A program made the translations under genes and the position numbers. From Xenorhabdus eapokensis (GTDB lineage Bacteria; Pseudomonadota; Gammaproteobacteria; Enterobacterales; Enterobacteriaceae), in the NCBI RefSeq assembly GCF_001908105.1, contig NZ_MKGQ01000016.1, forward strand, positions 13,650 through 77,649: a stretch of 64,000 nt of DNA, given 5' to 3'. Of this stretch, positions 9,135 through 21,090 are shown piece after piece; position 1 is the stretch's first letter; every line of letters starts with the position of its first letter. Under the pieces are notes generated by a model. That model was not told the origin of the DNA, made no database searches, and saw only the letters and a program-made list of their open reading frames with translations.

Positions 9135-9884
9135 ATGATTACCCTAAAAAACATTACGGTTGAATTTGGTAACCGCAAGGTATTAAACAATATTTCATTC
9201 AATCTCAAGCAAGGGAAAATTCTGACGCTGATCGGCCCAAACGGTGCGGGAAAATCAACTCTGGTTCGCGTCGTTCTTGGTTTAGTCCAACCCACTTCGG
9301 GCACCATCGAACAGAGCCCCGCGTTGAGAATTGGTTATGTTCCACAAAAACTTAACCTTGATCCCACTCTGCCCCTGACTGTTAAGCGTTTTATGATGCT
9401 AAGGCCTAATGTAAAACCAGCAGATATCATGCCGGTATTAAATCGGGTCAAGGCGGCTCACTTACTGGAGCAACCAATGCAAAAGCTGTCTGGTGGCGAA
9501 ACTCAGCGAGTGCTACTTGCCAGAGCTCTACTTAACTCCCCACAGCTTTTGGTTCTTGATGAACCAACACAAGGTGTTGATGTCAATGGCCAACTGGCGC
9601 TTTATGATTTAATCAATCAAATCAGGACTGAGCTTAATTGCGCTGTACTTATGGTATCCCATGATCTGCATTTAGTAATGGCGAAAACAGATGAAGTTTT
9701 ATGCCTCAATCAACACATTTGTTGTTCTGGTACACCGGAAGTAGTGTCAATGCACCCAGAGTTTATCGCAATGTTTGGGCATCATGGTGCAGAACAACTG
9801 GCAGTCTACCGCCATCATCACAATCATCATCATGATCTTAAAGGGAAAGTTATTTTGAAAAATATTGGGGGAACAGGTCGATGA
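9135..9884 (+). CDS. znuC: Zinc ABC transporter ATP-binding protein ZnuC
   Basis: ATPase of the ZnuABC zinc importer. From the chosen start ([11 protein letters not shown]) it has 249 aa, close to the E. coli 251. The Walker A motif GPNGAGKST starts at residue 34, followed by signature LSGGE and Walker B LLVLDEP. The His-rich tail (HHHNHHHD) is characteristic of ZnuC. In-frame ATGs at 9081 and 9102 are rejected: the first lies inside the Zur box, and neither extension matches the family N-terminus. The ribosome binding site at 9135 is weak, so the start is the least certain part. It overlaps znuB by 4 bp (ATGA). Confidence 0.93.
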   Translation: MITLKNITVEFGNRKVLNNISFNLKQGKILTLIGPNGAGKSTLVRVVLGLVQPTSGTIEQSPALRIGYVPQKLNLDPTLPLTVKRFMMLRPNVKPADIMPVLNRVKAAHLLEQPMQKLSGGETQRVLLARALLNSPQLLVLDEPTQGVDVNGQLALYDLINQIRTELNCAVLMVSHDLHLVMAKTDEVLCLNQHICCSGTPEVVSMHPEFIAMFGHHGAEQLAVYRHHHNHHHDLKGKVILKNIGGTGR

Positions 9885-10669
9885 TTGAATTATTGCTTCC
9901 CGGCTGGCTCGCTGGTATTTTTTTAGCCATTGCCGCCGGACCTCTGGGTTCTTTTGTCGTTTGGCGCAGAATGTCCTATTTTGGCGATACACTGGCTCAC
10001 GCATCACTGCTTGGTGTTGCATTCGGTTTCTTACTGAATGTCAATCCATTTTATGCAGTTATTGCAGTTACACTTATTCTCGCCACTATTTTAGTTTGGC
10101 TGGAAAAACGCCCACAATTGGCAGTTGATACATTATTAGGCATTCTGGCTCACAGTGCCCTGTCGCTCGGTTTAGTCGTCGTTAGTTTTATGACCAGTGT
10201 AAGGGTCGATCTAATGGCCTATTTATTTGGCGATTTATTATCTGTGACTTATGAAGATCTCTGGCTGATTGCGGTCGGTGTCGCGATTGTTACTGGATTA
10301 CTGACATGGCAGTGGCGCGCCCTGCTATCAATGACCGTTAGCCAAGATTTGGCTTTTGTCGATGGCATTAAAATTCAACGTCTGCGGATTTTACTGATGT
10401 TAGTGACAGCATTAACTATTGGGCTGGCAATGAAATTCGTCGGAGCATTAATTATCACCTCCCTGCTGATTATCCCTGCCGCTACCTCCCGTCGTTTTTC
10501 CCGCACACCTGAACAAATGGCCGCTTTTGCCATTATTGTCGGTATGCTTTCTGTTACAGGAGGATTAACGTTATCGGCGTTTTATAACACACCAGCAGGG
10601 CCTTCCGTTGTACTTTGTTCGGCCGTGTTATTTGCATTGAATTTAACTTGCAAGGCAAGAAGCGGATAA
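9881..10669 (+). CDS. znuB: Zinc ABC transporter permease ZnuB
   Basis: Inner-membrane permease of the zinc importer, 262 aa (E. coli 261), with seven to eight hydrophobic segments across its length and the family motif [12 protein letters not shown] near the N-terminus. It is translationally coupled to znuC through an ATGA overlap. A strong terminator follows. Confidence 0.95.
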   Translation: MIELLLPGWLAGIFLAIAAGPLGSFVVWRRMSYFGDTLAHASLLGVAFGFLLNVNPFYAVIAVTLILATILVWLEKRPQLAVDTLLGILAHSALSLGLVVVSFMTSVRVDLMAYLFGDLLSVTYEDLWLIAVGVAIVTGLLTWQWRALLSMTVSQDLAFVDGIKIQRLRILLMLVTALTIGLAMKFVGALIITSLLIIPAATSRRFSRTPEQMAAFAIIVGMLSVTGGLTLSAFYNTPAGPSVVLCSAVLFALNLTCKARSG

Positions 10670-10726
10670 TAATCCCCCTCACCTTGCTACTGCGGTTTTT
10701 TAGCGACAACTCAAATACCACTGACG

Positions 10727-10761
10727 GGGTTATAATTGAGATAAATTATAACCCTTTTTTT
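10727..10761 (+). terminator. Terminator of znuCB
   Basis: An 11-bp perfect stem (10727-10737 with 10744-10754) with a 6-base loop is followed by seven Ts. It lies 57 bp after the znuB stop. Confidence 0.9.
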
Positions 10762-10796
10762 ATCTTATAAATCAACTATCTAAAAAAACAATATTA

Positions 10797-11804
10797 TTAT
10801 TCGTCTTTTTTGCTCAACCCAAAATGCCGGTAAGCATGATGGGTCGCAATTCGCCCGCGTGGCGTGCGTTGAATAAATCCTTGCTGGATCAGGAAAGGTT
10901 CCAGCACATCTTCGATAGTTTCCCGTTCCTCACCAATCGCCGCTGCCAAGTTATCCAAGCCAACGGGGCCACCCATAAATTTATCAATAATGGTAATCAG
11001 CAATTTACGATCAAGATAATCAAATCCGGCGGAATCGACACTCAGCATATCCAGAGCTTGGGATGCAGTATTGCTATCGACCGTGCCATTACCTTTCACC
11101 TGAGCAAAATCACGTACACGACGCAATAATCGATTAGTAATACGGGGAGTACCACGGGAACGCATTGCGATTTGCCTTGCACCATTATCTGAAATATCTA
11201 ATCCCATATAGCGTGCACTGCGGGAAACAATGCTCTGCAAATCATCAACATTGTAAAATTCAAGGCGCTGTACGATACCGAATCGATCACGTAATGGTGA
11301 AGTTAAGGAGCCTGCACGCGTAGTCGCGCCAATCAAAGTAAATGGGGGAAGATCAATCTTGATGGAGCGGGCGGCCGGCCCTTCGCCAATCATAATATCC
11401 AGTTGATAATCTTCCATTGCCGGATAAAGAATTTCTTCCACAACCGGCGATAAACGGTGGATCTCATCAATAAACAGCACATCATGCGGTTCCAGATTAG
11501 TGAGCATGGCAGCAAGGTCCCCTGCCTTTTCCAATACTGGTCCCGATGTGGTACGAAGATTAACCCCCATTTCATTTGCAACAATATTTGCCAGTGTGGT
11601 CTTACCTAACCCTGGAGGACCAAAAATTAATAAATGATCCAGTGCATCACCACGCTGACGTGCCGCCTGGATAAAAATTTCCATCTGCTCACAAACATGA
11701 GGTTGCCCAACATATTCAGACAGAAATTTCGGCCGGATAGCACGATCAATGGCTTCATCATCTTGCAGAACGCCTGCTGAAACTAGACGGTCAGCTTCAA
11801 TCAT
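10797..11804 (-). CDS. ruvB: Holliday junction branch migration helicase RuvB
   Basis: AAA+ motor that, with RuvA, drives branch migration of Holliday junctions in recombination repair. It has 335 aa from the ATG at 11804, where AGGAG sits 7 bp upstream. A GTG three bases earlier would be too close to that site. Walker [10 protein letters not shown] starts at residue 62, Walker B is LFIDEIHRL, and the C-terminal winged helix contains RTPRGR. It follows ruvA after 16 bp in the SOS-regulated ruvAB unit. Confidence 0.96.
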   Translation of the reverse strand: MIEADRLVSAGVLQDDEAIDRAIRPKFLSEYVGQPHVCEQMEIFIQAARQRGDALDHLLIFGPPGLGKTTLANIVANEMGVNLRTTSGPVLEKAGDLAAMLTNLEPHDVLFIDEIHRLSPVVEEILYPAMEDYQLDIMIGEGPAARSIKIDLPPFTLIGATTRAGSLTSPLRDRFGIVQRLEFYNVDDLQSIVSRSARYMGLDISDNGARQIAMRSRGTPRITNRLLRRVRDFAQVKGNGTVDSNTASQALDMLSVDSAGFDYLDRKLLITIIDKFMGGPVGLDNLAAAIGEERETIEDVLEPFLIQQGFIQRTPRGRIATHHAYRHFGLSKKDE

Positions 11805-11820
11805 CACTTAACTCCTGTGA

Positions 11821-12438
11821 TTACAGCGCCGCACGAAGCGCTTCTCGAATGAGGGTTTCACAATCAGCACCGGGTTTAGCGACTTTGCTCACCATTCGGC
11901 TAGCTTCCTGCGGTTTATACCCCAGAGAAACCAGTGCCGCTGCGGCTTCTGCTTCAATATCGGCTGTAGAATTCGCTTGTTTGGTGGCTGCGGGCAAATT
12001 AACATCACAATTTTGGTTAAATAGATCGCCATTAAGCCCCTTAAAGCGATCTTTCATCTCTACGACTAACCTTTCAGCCGTTTTTTTACCAACCCCCGGT
12101 AATTTGACCAATGAGGCAATGGCTTCCTGTTCTATCGCGGTAACGAATTGCTGGGCAGACATACCCGAAAGGATTGCCAGTGCTAATTTAGGCCCAACAC
12201 CATTAACCTTAATCAGTTCACGGAAAAGCGCCCGCTCTTGTTTATCATTAAAACCGTATAATAGTTGAGCATCTTCACGCACAATAAATTGGGTAAATAA
12301 AATAGCTTCCTGGCCAATTTCAGGCAGTTCATAAAAACAGGTCATTGGCATATGAACTTCATAACCGACACCATGAGTTTCCAATAAAACCAACGGTGGC
12401 TGTTTTTCCAACACGGTTCCTCTCAAACGCCCTATCAC
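11821..12438 (-). CDS. ruvA: Holliday junction binding protein RuvA
   Basis: Tetrameric junction-binding subunit of the RuvAB motor. The product is 205 aa (E. coli 203). It starts with the OB-fold [12 protein letters not shown], has two helix-hairpin-helix motifs ([13 protein letters not shown] and [16 protein letters not shown]) and ends with the RuvB-binding domain III (about 155-205). A LexA-type box lies upstream at 12495-12510. Transcribed with ruvB. Confidence 0.96.
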   Translation of the reverse strand: MIGRLRGTVLEKQPPLVLLETHGVGYEVHMPMTCFYELPEIGQEAILFTQFIVREDAQLLYGFNDKQERALFRELIKVNGVGPKLALAILSGMSAQQFVTAIEQEAIASLVKLPGVGKKTAERLVVEMKDRFKGLNGDLFNQNCDVNLPAATKQANSTADIEAEAAAALVSLGYKPQEASRMVSKVAKPGADCETLIREALRAAL

Positions 12439-12486
12439 TGTTTACCCCCTGAAAATAAAATAAATCGTTCCGCTAGCTTATAGCAC

Positions 12487-12511
12487 AAAAAAAGCTGGAC
12501 GTATATCCAGC
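12487..12511 (-). promoter_or_regulatory. LexA (SOS) box of ruvAB that doubles as a ruvC terminator hairpin
   Basis: Read on the minus strand, CTGGATATACGTCCAG (12510-12495) closely matches the E. coli ruvAB SOS box CTGGATATCTATCCAG. The same bases form a 6-bp GC-rich hairpin (GCTGGA/TCCAGC) followed on the minus strand by seven Ts, the shape of an intrinsic terminator 5 bp after the ruvC stop. One element may therefore end ruvC transcription and repress ruvAB. Confidence 0.75.
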
Positions 12512-12516
12512 ATCGG

Positions 12517-13038
12517 CTATTTCAGGCGACCTCGTGTTAAATTTAACCGTGCATCACCTACCCGAAGCAGGTTTTGGCTGAGATGACAATGGGTAATAGC
12601 AATCGCCAGAGCATCGGCGGCATCGGCCTGCGGATTAGCAGACAGTTTCAGCATCGAACGTACCATGTGCTGGATCTGGCTTTTTTCGGCTGCTCCCGTA
12701 CCGACCACCGTCTGTTTAACCTGACGGGCGGCATATTCAAATACCGGTATGGATTGGTTAGAAGCCGCGACAATGGCCACACCACGCGCCTGCCCTAATT
12801 TCAAGGCTGAATCCGCATTTTTCGCCATGAAAACTTGTTCTATTGCAAAAGCATCGGGCTGGAATTGAGTGATGATTTCAGTAACTCCGGCGTAGATCTT
12901 CTGCAAACGACTGGGTAAGTCATCTACTTTTGTTCGAATACAACCGCTACCGAGATAGATAAGTTGCCGTCCCTGCTGGCGAATAACGCCATATCCCGTG
13001 ACTCTGGAGCCAGGGTCAATACCAAGAATAATCGCCAT
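12517..13038 (-). CDS. ruvC: Holliday junction resolvase RuvC
   Basis: Endonuclease that cuts Holliday junctions symmetrically after RuvAB branch migration. It is 173 aa, identical in length to E. coli RuvC. Acidic active-site positions are seen in ILGIDPGSR near the N-terminus, in [10 protein letters not shown] (E67) and in the C-terminal [12 protein letters not shown]. It lies between yebC and ruvA as in E. coli, separated from each by hairpins. Confidence 0.96.
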   Translation of the reverse strand: MAIILGIDPGSRVTGYGVIRQQGRQLIYLGSGCIRTKVDDLPSRLQKIYAGVTEIITQFQPDAFAIEQVFMAKNADSALKLGQARGVAIVAASNQSIPVFEYAARQVKQTVVGTGAAEKSQIQHMVRSMLKLSANPQADAADALAIAITHCHLSQNLLRVGDARLNLTRGRLK

Positions 13039-13093
13039 ATCGAACTATTCGCTTTATTCGCCTAAATCTGCCTGTGATATGGGATAAAAACGT

Positions 13094-13130
13094 TAGAGAA
13101 AGTGCCCTGATCGAAAGAGCACTTTCTCTA
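13094..13130 (-). terminator. Terminator after yebC
   Basis: A perfect 12-bp stem (13094-13105 with 13119-13130, 13-base loop) is followed on the minus strand by AACGTTTTTATC. It lies 21 bp after the yebC stop. Confidence 0.75.
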
Positions 13131-13151
13131 CGCTGTGAACCCTAATGCTAA

Positions 13152-13895
13152 TTACAGCAGTGCTGCAACCTCATCTGAGATTTCACCATTATGATAAACC
13201 TCTTGCACATCGTCAGAATCTTCAAGCATATCGATCAGACGAAGTAATTTAGGCGCGGTATCCGCATCCAGTTCCGCTTTTGTAGATGGGATCATAGAAA
13301 CTTCCGCGGAATCTGCCTTGAAGCCTGCTGCATCCAGTGCATCTTTAACACTCCCGAAAGACTCTGGAGTAGTATAGACGTCAATTGCACCATCATCATA
13401 AGTTTCAACATCGTCAGCCCCCGCTTCCAACGCTGCTTCCATCACCGCATCTTCGTCCAAGCCTGGTGCGTAGGAAATAACCCCTTTCTTGGTGAACAGA
13501 TAAGAAACAGAGCCATCCGTTCCCAGGTTACCCCCTGTTTTGGTGAACGCATGACGAACTTCAGAAACAGTACGGTTACGGTTATCACTCAAGCATTCAA
13601 CCATTACCGCTGTACCACCAGGGCCGTAACCTTCATAAATGATGGTTTCCATGTTATCTGAATCGTCGTTACCAACACCACGGGCAATTGCACGATTCAA
13701 CGTATCACGAGTCATGTTGTTGGATAGCGCTTTATCGACGGCAGCGCGCAAACGTGGGTTGGAATCTGGATCACCCCCCCCCAGTCGCGCAGCCGTGACC
13801 AATTCACGGATAATTTTTGTAAAAATCTTACCGCGTTTGGCATCCTGTGCCGCTTTGCGGTGTTTCGTATTGGCCCATTTACTATGACCTGCCAT
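13152..13895 (-). CDS. yebC: YebC/PmpR family DNA-binding regulatory protein
   Basis: Widely conserved cytosolic protein of the YebC/TACO1 family; bacterial members have been described as transcriptional regulators, and newer work links the family to translation of difficult peptides. The product is 247 aa (E. coli 246) with the invariant start [21 protein letters not shown]. It lies in the conserved aspS-nudB-yebC-ruvC order. The coding strand contains a G9 run (complement of 13774-13782) that encodes part of a Gly-Gly-Gly stretch and is a possible slippage point. The frame is intact here. Confidence 0.95.
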   Translation of the reverse strand: MAGHSKWANTKHRKAAQDAKRGKIFTKIIRELVTAARLGGGDPDSNPRLRAAVDKALSNNMTRDTLNRAIARGVGNDDSDNMETIIYEGYGPGGTAVMVECLSDNRNRTVSEVRHAFTKTGGNLGTDGSVSYLFTKKGVISYAPGLDEDAVMEAALEAGADDVETYDDGAIDVYTTPESFGSVKDALDAAGFKADSAEVSMIPSTKAELDADTAPKLLRLIDMLEDSDDVQEVYHNGEISDEVAALL

Positions 13896-13925
13896 GCAAA
13901 TATCTCCGATAAAACGTCTTGTAGA

Positions 13926-14360
13926 CTAAATTACAAATTCTTCAATTGCTTGCCGATTGCTCCACGACTTCGTCAATTTGGCCGCGTCTTCCGCAGACAA
14001 CCATTGATAAGCCAGATGTTCAGTCAGCAAAATCTCTCGCTCCTCAGGTAACGCCAGAGAGAACCAATGTTCTTTATTGCGCGTTATCCCCTGAGCATAT
14101 CGATGTCGTAGGTGCGAGAAAATCTCATAATAAAGACAACGTTGACAATCTTTCAGTTCAAGATTTTCATTGATAATATCAATGCCTACCTCTTCCTGTA
14201 CTTCACGTAACGCCGCCTCCCGCGGTTTTTCGTCCTTTTCAAGGCTACCTGTCACAGATTGCCAAAATTCAGGATCGTCCCGTCGCTGTAGCATCAGCAC
14301 CCTTTTGCTGTTAACGGCGTAAATCATAACCAGTACAGATTCAGGGCGCTTATAAGCCAT
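13926..14360 (-). CDS. nudB: Dihydroneopterin triphosphate diphosphatase NudB
   Basis: Nudix hydrolase that removes pyrophosphate from dihydroneopterin triphosphate in folate synthesis. The product is 144 aa (E. coli 150). The Nudix box follows GX5EX7REUXEEXGU, with G at the start of GSLEKDEKPREA and REVQEEVGI at its end. Its ATG overlaps the aspS stop by one base (TAATG), so it is translationally coupled to aspS. Confidence 0.93.
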   Translation of the reverse strand: MAYKRPESVLVMIYAVNSKRVLMLQRRDDPEFWQSVTGSLEKDEKPREAALREVQEEVGIDIINENLELKDCQRCLYYEIFSHLRHRYAQGITRNKEHWFSLALPEEREILLTEHLAYQWLSAEDAAKLTKSWSNRQAIEEFVI

Positions 14361-16129
14361 TATTCGTTCTCTTTTTTAACGACTGAAATAGCCAGTTCTT
14401 CCAACGCCGCTGAATTCGCTGGGCTCGGTGCATCCGTCATCAAACAAGCCGCAGCCGTTGTTTTCGGGAAAGCGATCACATCACGAATATTATCTGTATC
14501 AGTCAGCAACATGACGAGGCGATCCAAGCCGAAAGCCAAGCCGGCATGTGGCGGTGTACCGTATTTCAGGGCATTCAGCAAGAAACCAAATTTCTCTTGC
14601 TGTTCCTGCTCATTAATACCCAAAATGCGGAATACAGACTGCTGCATTTCATTGCGATGGATACGGACAGAGCCACCGCCTACTTCATAGCCATTGATAA
14701 CCATGTCATAAGCGTTCGCGATAGCAGATTCTGGATTACCTTCCAATTCAACCGCCGACATATCACGCGGAGACGTAAATGGATGATGCATTGCCGTCAA
14801 GCCACCTTCTCCGTTTTCTTCAAACATGGGGAAATCAATCACCCACAGCGGTTTCCAGCTTTCCAGATCGGTGATGTTCAAGTCACGACCCAGTTTCAGG
14901 CGCAACGCTCCCATTGCATCAGTGACAATGTTTTTCTTATCAGCACCGAAGAACAGGATATCACCATCCTGAGCATTGGTACGGGACAACATACCCTCAA
15001 CTATCTCCGCAGACAGGAATTTAGCAATCGGGCTTTGTACCCCTTCCAGGCCAGCAGCACGGTTATTAACTTTCATCCATGCCAACCCCTTCGCACCATA
15101 GATGCCAACAAATTTACCGTACTCATCAATTTGCTTGCGGCTCAACTCTGCGCCACCAGGCACACAAATCGTCGCCACACGGCCTTTAGGATTGTTTGCG
15201 GGTTCTGCAAAAACAGAGAATTCCACGTCTTTAACCAGATCGGCAATATCCACCAATTCCAGAGGGTTACGCAAATCGGGTTTATCTGAACCAAAGCGGC
15301 GCATGGCTTCTTCGAATGTCATCATTGGGAAGCTGCCCAAATCGACACCTTTTACATCCAGCCACAGTTCACGGATCATTTTTTCCATGATTTCGCGAAC
15401 TTGTTCAGCGGTCATAAACGAGGTTTCAACGTCGATCTGGGTAAATTCTGGTTGACGATCGGCACGCAAATCTTCATCACGGAAGCATTTCACAATCTGG
15501 TAATAACGGTCAAAGCCAGACATCATCAACAACTGTTTGAAAAGCTGCGGGGACTGCGGCAGTGCATAAAATTCACCTTTATGCACACGGCTTGGTACTA
15601 AATAGTCACGCGCACCTTCTGGCGTTGCCTTAGTCAGCATTGGCGTTTCAACATCGATGAAACCCGCATCATCCATAAAACGACGCACAAAACTGGTGAT
15701 CTTTGCCCTGGTTTTCAGACGCTGCGACATCTCAGTGCGACGCAGATCAAGATAGCGGTATTTCAGACGCTGCTCTTCGCTGTTATTCTGGTTGCTGTCC
15801 AGTGGCAATGGCTCCGAGCGGTTGAAAACCATCAGGCTTTCTGCGAAAACTTCAATTTCGCCAGTTGCCATATCTTTATTGATTTGGTTATCAGGGCGCG
15901 CACGCACAATCCCCGTAATTTGAATACAAAATTCATTACGCAGCTCAGAAGCCTGAGCAAAGACCTCTTTCTGATCTGGGTCAAAAAATACCTGAACGAT
16001 ACCCTCGCGATCTCTCATATCGATAAAGATCAAGCCACCTAAATCACGGCGACGATTTACCCACCCACAAAGAGTCACTTTCTGGCCTTCATAGGCTAGG
16101 TTTAACAACCCACAATAATTAGTACGCAT
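14360..16129 (-). CDS. aspS: Aspartate--tRNA ligase
   Basis: Class II synthetase that charges tRNA-Asp. The product is 589 aa (E. coli 590). An N-terminal OB-fold anticodon domain (residues about 1-110) is followed by the class II core with motif 2 ([16 protein letters not shown]), the bacterial GAD insertion (about 290-410) and motif 3 ([13 protein letters not shown]). AAGGA precedes the ATG. First gene of an aspS-nudB unit reading toward yebC. Confidence 0.97.
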   Translation of the reverse strand: MRTNYCGLLNLAYEGQKVTLCGWVNRRRDLGGLIFIDMRDREGIVQVFFDPDQKEVFAQASELRNEFCIQITGIVRARPDNQINKDMATGEIEVFAESLMVFNRSEPLPLDSNQNNSEEQRLKYRYLDLRRTEMSQRLKTRAKITSFVRRFMDDAGFIDVETPMLTKATPEGARDYLVPSRVHKGEFYALPQSPQLFKQLLMMSGFDRYYQIVKCFRDEDLRADRQPEFTQIDVETSFMTAEQVREIMEKMIRELWLDVKGVDLGSFPMMTFEEAMRRFGSDKPDLRNPLELVDIADLVKDVEFSVFAEPANNPKGRVATICVPGGAELSRKQIDEYGKFVGIYGAKGLAWMKVNNRAAGLEGVQSPIAKFLSAEIVEGMLSRTNAQDGDILFFGADKKNIVTDAMGALRLKLGRDLNITDLESWKPLWVIDFPMFEENGEGGLTAMHHPFTSPRDMSAVELEGNPESAIANAYDMVINGYEVGGGSVRIHRNEMQQSVFRILGINEQEQQEKFGFLLNALKYGTPPHAGLAFGLDRLVMLLTDTDNIRDVIAFPKTTAAACLMTDAPSPANSAALEELAISVVKKENE

Positions 16130-16395
16130 ACAATATCCTTTTACTCAGCTCGTTATGCTTTCTGCTGCGGAAATTTTGGCATTGTTCTTTTAGGAAGAAT
16201 TGCAAAAAAGGTTGCTATTATACTGGAAATTCTGACCGGAGATAAGGTCATAACACCGTTCTTGGCAAGACAATTTTTTGCTATCCGATCACATTCATAG
16301 AATTTATTATTAAATACGATGATTTATAGCGACAGTTTTCTTTTTGAGGTTTATCATCATTTGGCCGTTTTGAGATTAGGCAATTGGAGTTAAAA

Positions 16396-16794
16396 ATGGT
16401 TAGCTCGCTTTATATAGTACTGGGTGCACTACTGTTAATTAAGCTGTCTCTGGATGTCGTCAAATTAAGAATGCAATATCGGGTAGCTTATGGCGATGGC
16501 GGTTTTTATGAATTGCAAACAGCCATTCGGGTTCATGGTAATGCGGTTGAATACATTCCAATTTCAATGCTGTTATTGATTATCATGGAGATGAATGGGG
16601 CGCCCGTCTGGTTGCTACACATTTGTGGATTAGTATTACTTTCAGGCAGAATACTACACTACTTTGGCTTGCGTCATCGGGAAATACGCTGGCGACGTAT
16701 GGGGATGGTAGCAACCTATATGTCAATGATAATAATGATTATCGCTAACATCTACTATTTACCGTGGGAGCAGATCTTTTCTCTCTATATTTGA
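16396..16794 (+). CDS. yecN: MAPEG-family inner membrane protein YecN
   Basis: A 132-aa membrane protein of the MAPEG family (glutathione S-transferase/peroxidase-like), with four hydrophobic segments and the motif LRMQYRVAYGDGGF, highly similar to E. coli YecN (131 aa). The true ATG is at 16396; the TTG at 16384 lies in the TTGGAG ribosome binding site. It sits between aspS and cmoA as in E. coli. The substrate is unknown. Confidence 0.9.
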   Translation: MVSSLYIVLGALLLIKLSLDVVKLRMQYRVAYGDGGFYELQTAIRVHGNAVEYIPISMLLLIIMEMNGAPVWLLHICGLVLLSGRILHYFGLRHREIRWRRMGMVATYMSMIIMIIANIYYLPWEQIFSLYI

Positions 16795-16903
16795 TACTTT
16801 CTGACGGACAGAATTTTTTATCGCGCACTGGATAATTTTCCTTATGCCTTATTATCGATAACCCTCCCTTTTCTGCGTATGTTGCATTACAGCCGATGGC
16901 AAT

Positions 16904-16949
16904 AGAGATAACCCCTCAGGCAATATATGCCGCCTGAGGGGTTATCTCT
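16904..16949 (+). terminator. Long perfect hairpin between yecN and cmoA
   Basis: An 18-bp perfect inverted repeat (16904-16921 with 16932-16949) encloses a 10-base loop. No long T-run follows directly. It may terminate yecN, 110 bp upstream, or structure the cmoA leader. Confidence 0.6.
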
Positions 16950-16993
16950 TGATTATCTCTCTTTCTGCCTTTTCCTGCATTCTGTTAGAATAA

Positions 16994-18783
<1,790 letters not shown>

Positions 18784-18835
18784 CCTGACACTCTCCAGCT
18801 TTTAAGTTGCCACTTGGCGGTTTCTGGCTGCCGTT

Positions 18836-18872
18836 CCCAGCCACAGGATTAACTCTGTGACTGGGTTCTGGC
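18836..18872 (+). terminator. Terminator of cmoAB
   Basis: A stem CCCAG-x-CACAG pairing with CTGTG-x-CTGGG (18836-18865, one internal mismatch) is followed by a T-rich stretch that runs into the 3' end of convergent cutC. Confidence 0.65.
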
Positions 18873-18874
18873 TT

Positions 18875-19627
18875 TTATTTTTTCCGTTGAACCAAACTCA
18901 TCACGCACTTCATCGATTCAACTAACGATCCATCGACACAATAATAAGCATATTCGTCTATATCACTGTCGTCAGAACTCATTGTCACGCCCGCTTTCCG
19001 GTATTTCATGAGAGAAGGCACCGTCTTACCTGCTGAACTATGAACTTCCGTGACGCCAATTTCCAAAAACTTACTGATATTGCTCACTCTGACACCCGCT
19101 CCTGGCATAATAATCGGCCCTTGGCTAGCCTGTAACAACTCTTTTAACAGGGGCAGTCCCAATTCAGCATTTTGTTGCTGGCCTGACGTTAAAATACGCT
19201 GCACACCGAGTTCAGTTAGTTGCTCCAGCGCAACGTGTGGATTAAAACACAGATCAAAAGCACGATGAAAAGTGACTTTCATATCCCCTGATAATGACAT
19301 CAGTTGCCTCATGCGCAGCCGATCGATATGACCTTCTTCATTTAACACACCAAAAACGACGCCGGGAAAACCCATATCACGGATACGAGCGACATCATTT
19401 TTCATCACGTCGAAATCCCTATTGCTGTAACAGAAGTCGCCTCCTCTTGGTCGTACAATAGGATGGACAGGAATTGATAAATACTGTCGTGCATGCTGCA
19501 ATGCTCCGAAACTCGGCGTTACCCCGCCTTCCGATGGGCTGGCACACAGTTCAATGCGATCAGCTCCTGCCTTTTGTGCAACCAAAGCACAACTTATGCT
19601 ATAACAGCAAATTTCCAGCCTTATCAT
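18875..19627 (-). CDS. cutC: CutC family protein
   Basis: A 250-aa TIM-barrel protein (E. coli CutC 248 aa). The family was linked to copper homeostasis, but that role is disputed and no enzyme activity is firmly known. The N-terminus [20 protein letters not shown] and the barrel segments [14 protein letters not shown] and [10 protein letters not shown] are typical. GAGG precedes the ATG. It is convergent with cmoB, and dgoT lies upstream on the same strand with a 56-bp gap. Confidence 0.92.
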   Translation of the reverse strand: MIRLEICCYSISCALVAQKAGADRIELCASPSEGGVTPSFGALQHARQYLSIPVHPIVRPRGGDFCYSNRDFDVMKNDVARIRDMGFPGVVFGVLNEEGHIDRLRMRQLMSLSGDMKVTFHRAFDLCFNPHVALEQLTELGVQRILTSGQQQNAELGLPLLKELLQASQGPIIMPGAGVRVSNISKFLEIGVTEVHSSAGKTVPSLMKYRKAGVTMSSDDSDIDEYAYYCVDGSLVESMKCVMSLVQRKK

Positions 19628-19683
19628 TCAAAGCCCCTCAGATATCGCCCTTCGTTATCCTGTTCTGTTTAATACGAGTTTGA

Positions 19684-20976
19684 TTAACCTACACGTTTTA
19701 CCTCTCCCACAAGAAAGATATAGGAGAGTGCACCCATCAATGTTACGACAGAAATGTAAACCAGTGCTGGAGAAAAGCCGTAGCTCTGCGCCAAATAGCC
19801 AATCACAAGCGGTACGGAGATCCCCCCCAACCCGCCGGCAAAATTAAAAATGCCGCCGGTCAAACCAATCAAACGCATCGGTGCCAGTGAAGAAACCAGC
19901 GACCAGGTAATGGATGCAAAGCCATTACCAAAGAATGCCAACGCCATCAGCACCATGATCCATATCGGATTGTTAGTATAATTGGCTCCCATAATACAGG
20001 TGGAAATTATCAAACCACAAATAATCGGTGTCTTACGCGCCGCGCCCAAAGAGAAACCTTTACGCACCATTTTATCTGCCAACCAACCAGAGAGCAGCAC
20101 ACCGAGAAATGCAGCTAAAAACGGAACGGTCGTCATGAAGCCAGCTTTCAGAGCGGTAATCCCCTTCTCTTGAGTCAGATAATTCGGGAACCAGGTCAAA
20201 AAGAACCACAATGTTGAAGCCACTGCAAATTGCCCCAGATAGACCCCCACCAGCTTACGGTGGAACATGAGCTTCCAGTCAGCAATAGTAAGAGACTGCC
20301 GTGCCTTTTTCTCAGTTGACGAGTCATCACTTATCAATCCCCCTCCACTGCGTATATATTCAAGCTCTGCATGACTCATATTTTTGGTTAACTGTGGCCG
20401 CCGATAAACTTTAATCCAGATGAGTGACCATATAATCCCGATACCACCAGTCAGGAAAAAGACCCAGTGCCAGCTAGTGAGTACCTGAATCCACATAAGA
20501 AGTGGTGTCAAGAAAGCAAGTCCAACAAACTGCCCTGAGGTGTAAAAGCCAACGGCAGAGGCGCGTTCATGTTCAGGGAACCAATTTGTCACCATGCGAT
20601 TATTGGTGGGGAATGTCGGTGCTTCAAAAATACCAATAATAGAACGTAATCCAATCAATGACATCAGCCCGATAGCAAAGCCCTGTAATAGCGTCGCCAC
20701 CGACCAGCCAAGAATAGCAATAAAATAGGTCAGGCGTGAGCCAATCCGATCAAGGAACCAGCCACCGGGTATTTGACATAAAGTATAAAACCAGGAGAAA
20801 GCAGAGAAAATGTAACCCATTTCTGCTTTCGTGATAGCAAACTCTTGCTGAATACTTGCTGATGCAACCGCAAGGTTAGCTCGATCAACATAACAGATAA
20901 CGACCGTAATAAAGATCATTATCAGCGTCAGATAGCGCCGACGCCCAATTTTCGTAGTTGTTACTGAAATATTCAT
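19684..20976 (-). CDS. dgoT: D-galactonate transporter DgoT
   Basis: Major facilitator (anion:cation symporter family) that imports D-galactonate with protons. It has 430 aa from MNISVTTTK, the E. coli DgoT length, with about 12 hydrophobic segments and the family motifs [13 protein letters not shown] and [18 protein letters not shown]. The frame is open upstream to 21018, but the ATG at 20976 has a TGGAG site and aligns with the family. It is the last gene of dgoKADT. A short hairpin (around 21022-21042) lies in the dgoD-dgoT gap and may tune its expression. Confidence 0.94.
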   Translation of the reverse strand: MNISVTTTKIGRRRYLTLIMIFITVVICYVDRANLAVASASIQQEFAITKAEMGYIFSAFSWFYTLCQIPGGWFLDRIGSRLTYFIAILGWSVATLLQGFAIGLMSLIGLRSIIGIFEAPTFPTNNRMVTNWFPEHERASAVGFYTSGQFVGLAFLTPLLMWIQVLTSWHWVFFLTGGIGIIWSLIWIKVYRRPQLTKNMSHAELEYIRSGGGLISDDSSTEKKARQSLTIADWKLMFHRKLVGVYLGQFAVASTLWFFLTWFPNYLTQEKGITALKAGFMTTVPFLAAFLGVLLSGWLADKMVRKGFSLGAARKTPIICGLIISTCIMGANYTNNPIWIMVLMALAFFGNGFASITWSLVSSLAPMRLIGLTGGIFNFAGGLGGISVPLVIGYLAQSYGFSPALVYISVVTLMGALSYIFLVGEVKRVG

Positions 20977-21090
20977 ATCAATCTGTCTCCAGATTCTGGG
21001 CATGGGGAACCCCGTCACCTTGCCCTGTTGTTAACAGAGGGTGTAAAAAACGCATCAATTGAATTAGTTGTTAGTTAAGGGCGGGCATTA

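Noticed and set aside
12457..12480. Second LexA-like CTGT...TGAA sequence upstream of ruvA
   Set aside because: The right half does not fit ACAG or CCAG; the box at 12495-12510 fits far better.
14546..15289. Long 247-codon plus-strand open frame inside aspS
   Set aside because: It lies fully antisense to the highly conserved aspS, has no ribosome binding site and encodes no recognisable domain; it is a shadow frame.
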